The translations under genes were made by a program, and so were the position numbers. Under the pieces are notes generated by a model that was given only the letters and a program-made list of their open reading frames with translations, was not told the origin of the DNA and ran no database searches. DNA of 6,053 nucleotides from Methanoregula sp. (GTDB lineage: Archaea; Halobacteriota; Methanomicrobia; Methanomicrobiales; Methanospirillaceae). Shown in pieces: positions 4,748 through 6,053 of the stretch (position 1 is the stretch's first letter; every line of letters begins with the position of its first letter). The stretch is from the NCBI GenBank assembly GCA_030653335.1, contig JAURZP010000303.1, forward strand, positions 1 through 6,053, read 5' to 3'.

Positions 4748-6053
4748 GAAGGTTACCAATCGAAGATGCGGTTCTTGCTACCCTCCGCCCGACACTTGCA
4801 GAGCGCGAGCATGTCTGCGGTATAGCAAAACGCCTGCTGGATGCAATAGCAAAGAGCGGGAAGGCAAAGGGAATGGTCGTGGGATCGATTGCCCGTAATA
4901 CGTGGGTAAGAGGGGACCGGGATCTCGATGTGTTCATGCTCTTTGACGTCAGCCTCTCCCGCGAGCAGCTTGAAGAGGAGGGACTCTCCCTTGCCAGAAC
5001 GATTGCATTGGAGTTCTCGAAATCGTTTCATGAAAAGTACGCCGAGCACCCGTATATCAATGCGGTCATCGATGACGTGGATGTGGATCTGGTGCCCTGC
5101 TATAATGTGGACAGCGCAGCAAAGATCCAGAGCGCAGTTGACCGCACACCGTTTCACACCCGTTACATCACAGATAAGATCAATGGCCTGATCGATGATG
5201 TGCTCCTCTTAAAGCAGTTCACAAAAGCCGGGGGCATCTATGGCTCCGACCAGATGACCGAGGGGTTCTCCGGGTATCTCTGCGAGCTGCTGGTGCTCTA
5301 CTATGGCGGGTTTACCCCGCTCCTGAAAGCCACAGCAGACTGGCATCCGCATATGATCATTGATCCGGAACATCATGGGGCAAAAGAGTTTGATGAGCCG
5401 CTCATTGTGATCGACCCGGTTGATCCGCGACGCAATGTTGCCGCAGCAGTTTCGCTTGACCGGATGGTAGAGTTTGTGGAACTTGCCGGTGGATACCTCG
5501 AATCACCTTTAGAAAAATACTTTTTGTTACCCCCTGCGCACACGATAACTAAAGAAGAACTTGCTGAACTTCTGAAAAAACGGGGCACGAACCTCTATGC
5601 GATTACCTTTACCACGCCCCCTTATATTGAAGAAGTCATTGTCCCGCAGCTGAAGCGAAGCATGATTGCGATTGTTGAGCATCTTAACCGGAACGGGTTT
5701 GCCGTTCATCACGCCCACTATACCATGGAAGAGGAACGGTGCATGTTTATGATGGAAATGCTCATCACAGAACTCCCAAACGTCCGCATACACACAGGAC
5801 CGCCGCTCTGGAACCGGACCAATGCGGAAAAGTTCCGGGAAAAGCATGTGGTCTCGCCTTTACCCGGGCCCTATATCAATGAAGGGAAGTATGAGATGGA
5901 AGTGCCCCGCGAATTTACCCGGGTTGAGGATTTGCTCAAATCCGACAGCCTGCTTCAGGTGAGGTTGGGAAAGCATGTCCGGCAGGTGCTTGCCGGTGGC
6001 TGGGAGCTACAGAAGGGTGCTGAATGCTGGCATGAGGAGTTTGCACCGGTCAT
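4741..6053 (+). CDS. cca: Archaeal CCA-adding enzyme (tRNA nucleotidyltransferase), partial at C-terminus
   Basis: The frame runs open to the window end with 437 codons, close to the full length of characterised archaeal enzymes, so only a short tail should be missing. It adds or repairs the 3' CCA of tRNA from CTP and ATP without a template. The nucleotidyltransferase signature is at 48-68: GSIARNTW, then D61-L-D63 and VFMLF. The third acidic residue is in VDVDLVPCY (113-121), most likely Asp116. The known Archaeoglobus triad is Glu59, Asp61 and Asp110, so the first position is Asp rather than Glu here. KQFTKAGGIYGSDQMTEGFSGYLCELL (about 160-186) matches the conserved central domain of class I enzymes; no bacterial-type class II features are seen. 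The start overlaps thpR, with GGAGGT before it; GTG at 4744 is an alternative. Orthology is clear. Confidence 0.95.
   Translation, partial: MVRRLPIEDAVLATLRPTLAEREHVCGIAKRLLDAIAKSGKAKGMVVGSIARNTWVRGDRDLDVFMLFDVSLSREQLEEEGLSLARTIALEFSKSFHEKYAEHPYINAVIDDVDVDLVPCYNVDSAAKIQSAVDRTPFHTRYITDKINGLIDDVLLLKQFTKAGGIYGSDQMTEGFSGYLCELLVLYYGGFTPLLKATADWHPHMIIDPEHHGAKEFDEPLIVIDPVDPRRNVAAAVSLDRMVEFVELAGGYLESPLEKYFLLPPAHTITKEELAELLKKRGTNLYAITFTTPPYIEEVIVPQLKRSMIAIVEHLNRNGFAVHHAHYTMEEERCMFMMEMLITELPNVRIHTGPPLWNRTNAEKFREKHVVSPLPGPYINEGKYEMEVPREFTRVEDLLKSDSLLQVRLGKHVRQVLAGGWELQKGAECWHEEFAPV

Noticed and set aside
4753..5157. Minus-strand frame opposite cca
   Set aside because: It is antisense to the conserved nucleotidyltransferase core of cca, and its sequence shows no family features.

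Overview
The window looks like chromosomal DNA of a strictly anaerobic methanogenic archaeon, most likely a Methanomicrobiales relative (Methanoregula-like; an inference from protein style, not from a database search). The evidence is an archaeal class I CCA-adding enzyme, a LigT/ThpR-type RNA phosphodiesterase, an anaerobic class III ribonucleotide reductase with an adjacent NrdH-like redoxin (an arrangement described for methanogens), and secreted proteins with Thr/Pro-rich linkers typical of this group. Shine-Dalgarno sites of the GGTGA/GGAGG type and T-rich archaeal terminators fit.

Layout. Positions 1-4047 are read from the minus strand and 4208-6053 from the plus strand, with a 160-bp divergent promoter region between them. 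In minus-strand order: nrdH (4047-3778), nrdD (3778-1595, overlapping nrdH by one base), a 52-bp nested inverted repeat, a lipoprotein gene (1491-754), a hairpin/T-run terminator region, and a partial gene (659-1, running off the window) for a zinc-ribbon, single-pass membrane protein. On the plus strand: thpR (4208-4747) and cca (4741 to the end, partial), overlapping by seven bases.

How the genes work together. NrdH and NrdD form a deoxynucleotide-synthesis operon in which the redoxin should deliver electrons to the reductase. ThpR and CCA both act on RNA 3' ends and tRNA maturation. The two exported proteins at the left share the same extracellular domain but carry it on different anchors (a lipid anchor versus a transmembrane helix with a cytoplasmic zinc ribbon), so they are probably tandem paralogues.

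The most striking point is that NrdD is well preserved through the ATP-cone and barrel, yet stops where the zinc-binding Cys4 and glycyl-radical loop should begin. No frame of the following DNA encodes them. A 52-bp palindromic element lies directly behind this altered 3' end. No CRISPR array, tRNA, rRNA or insertion-sequence transposase was seen.
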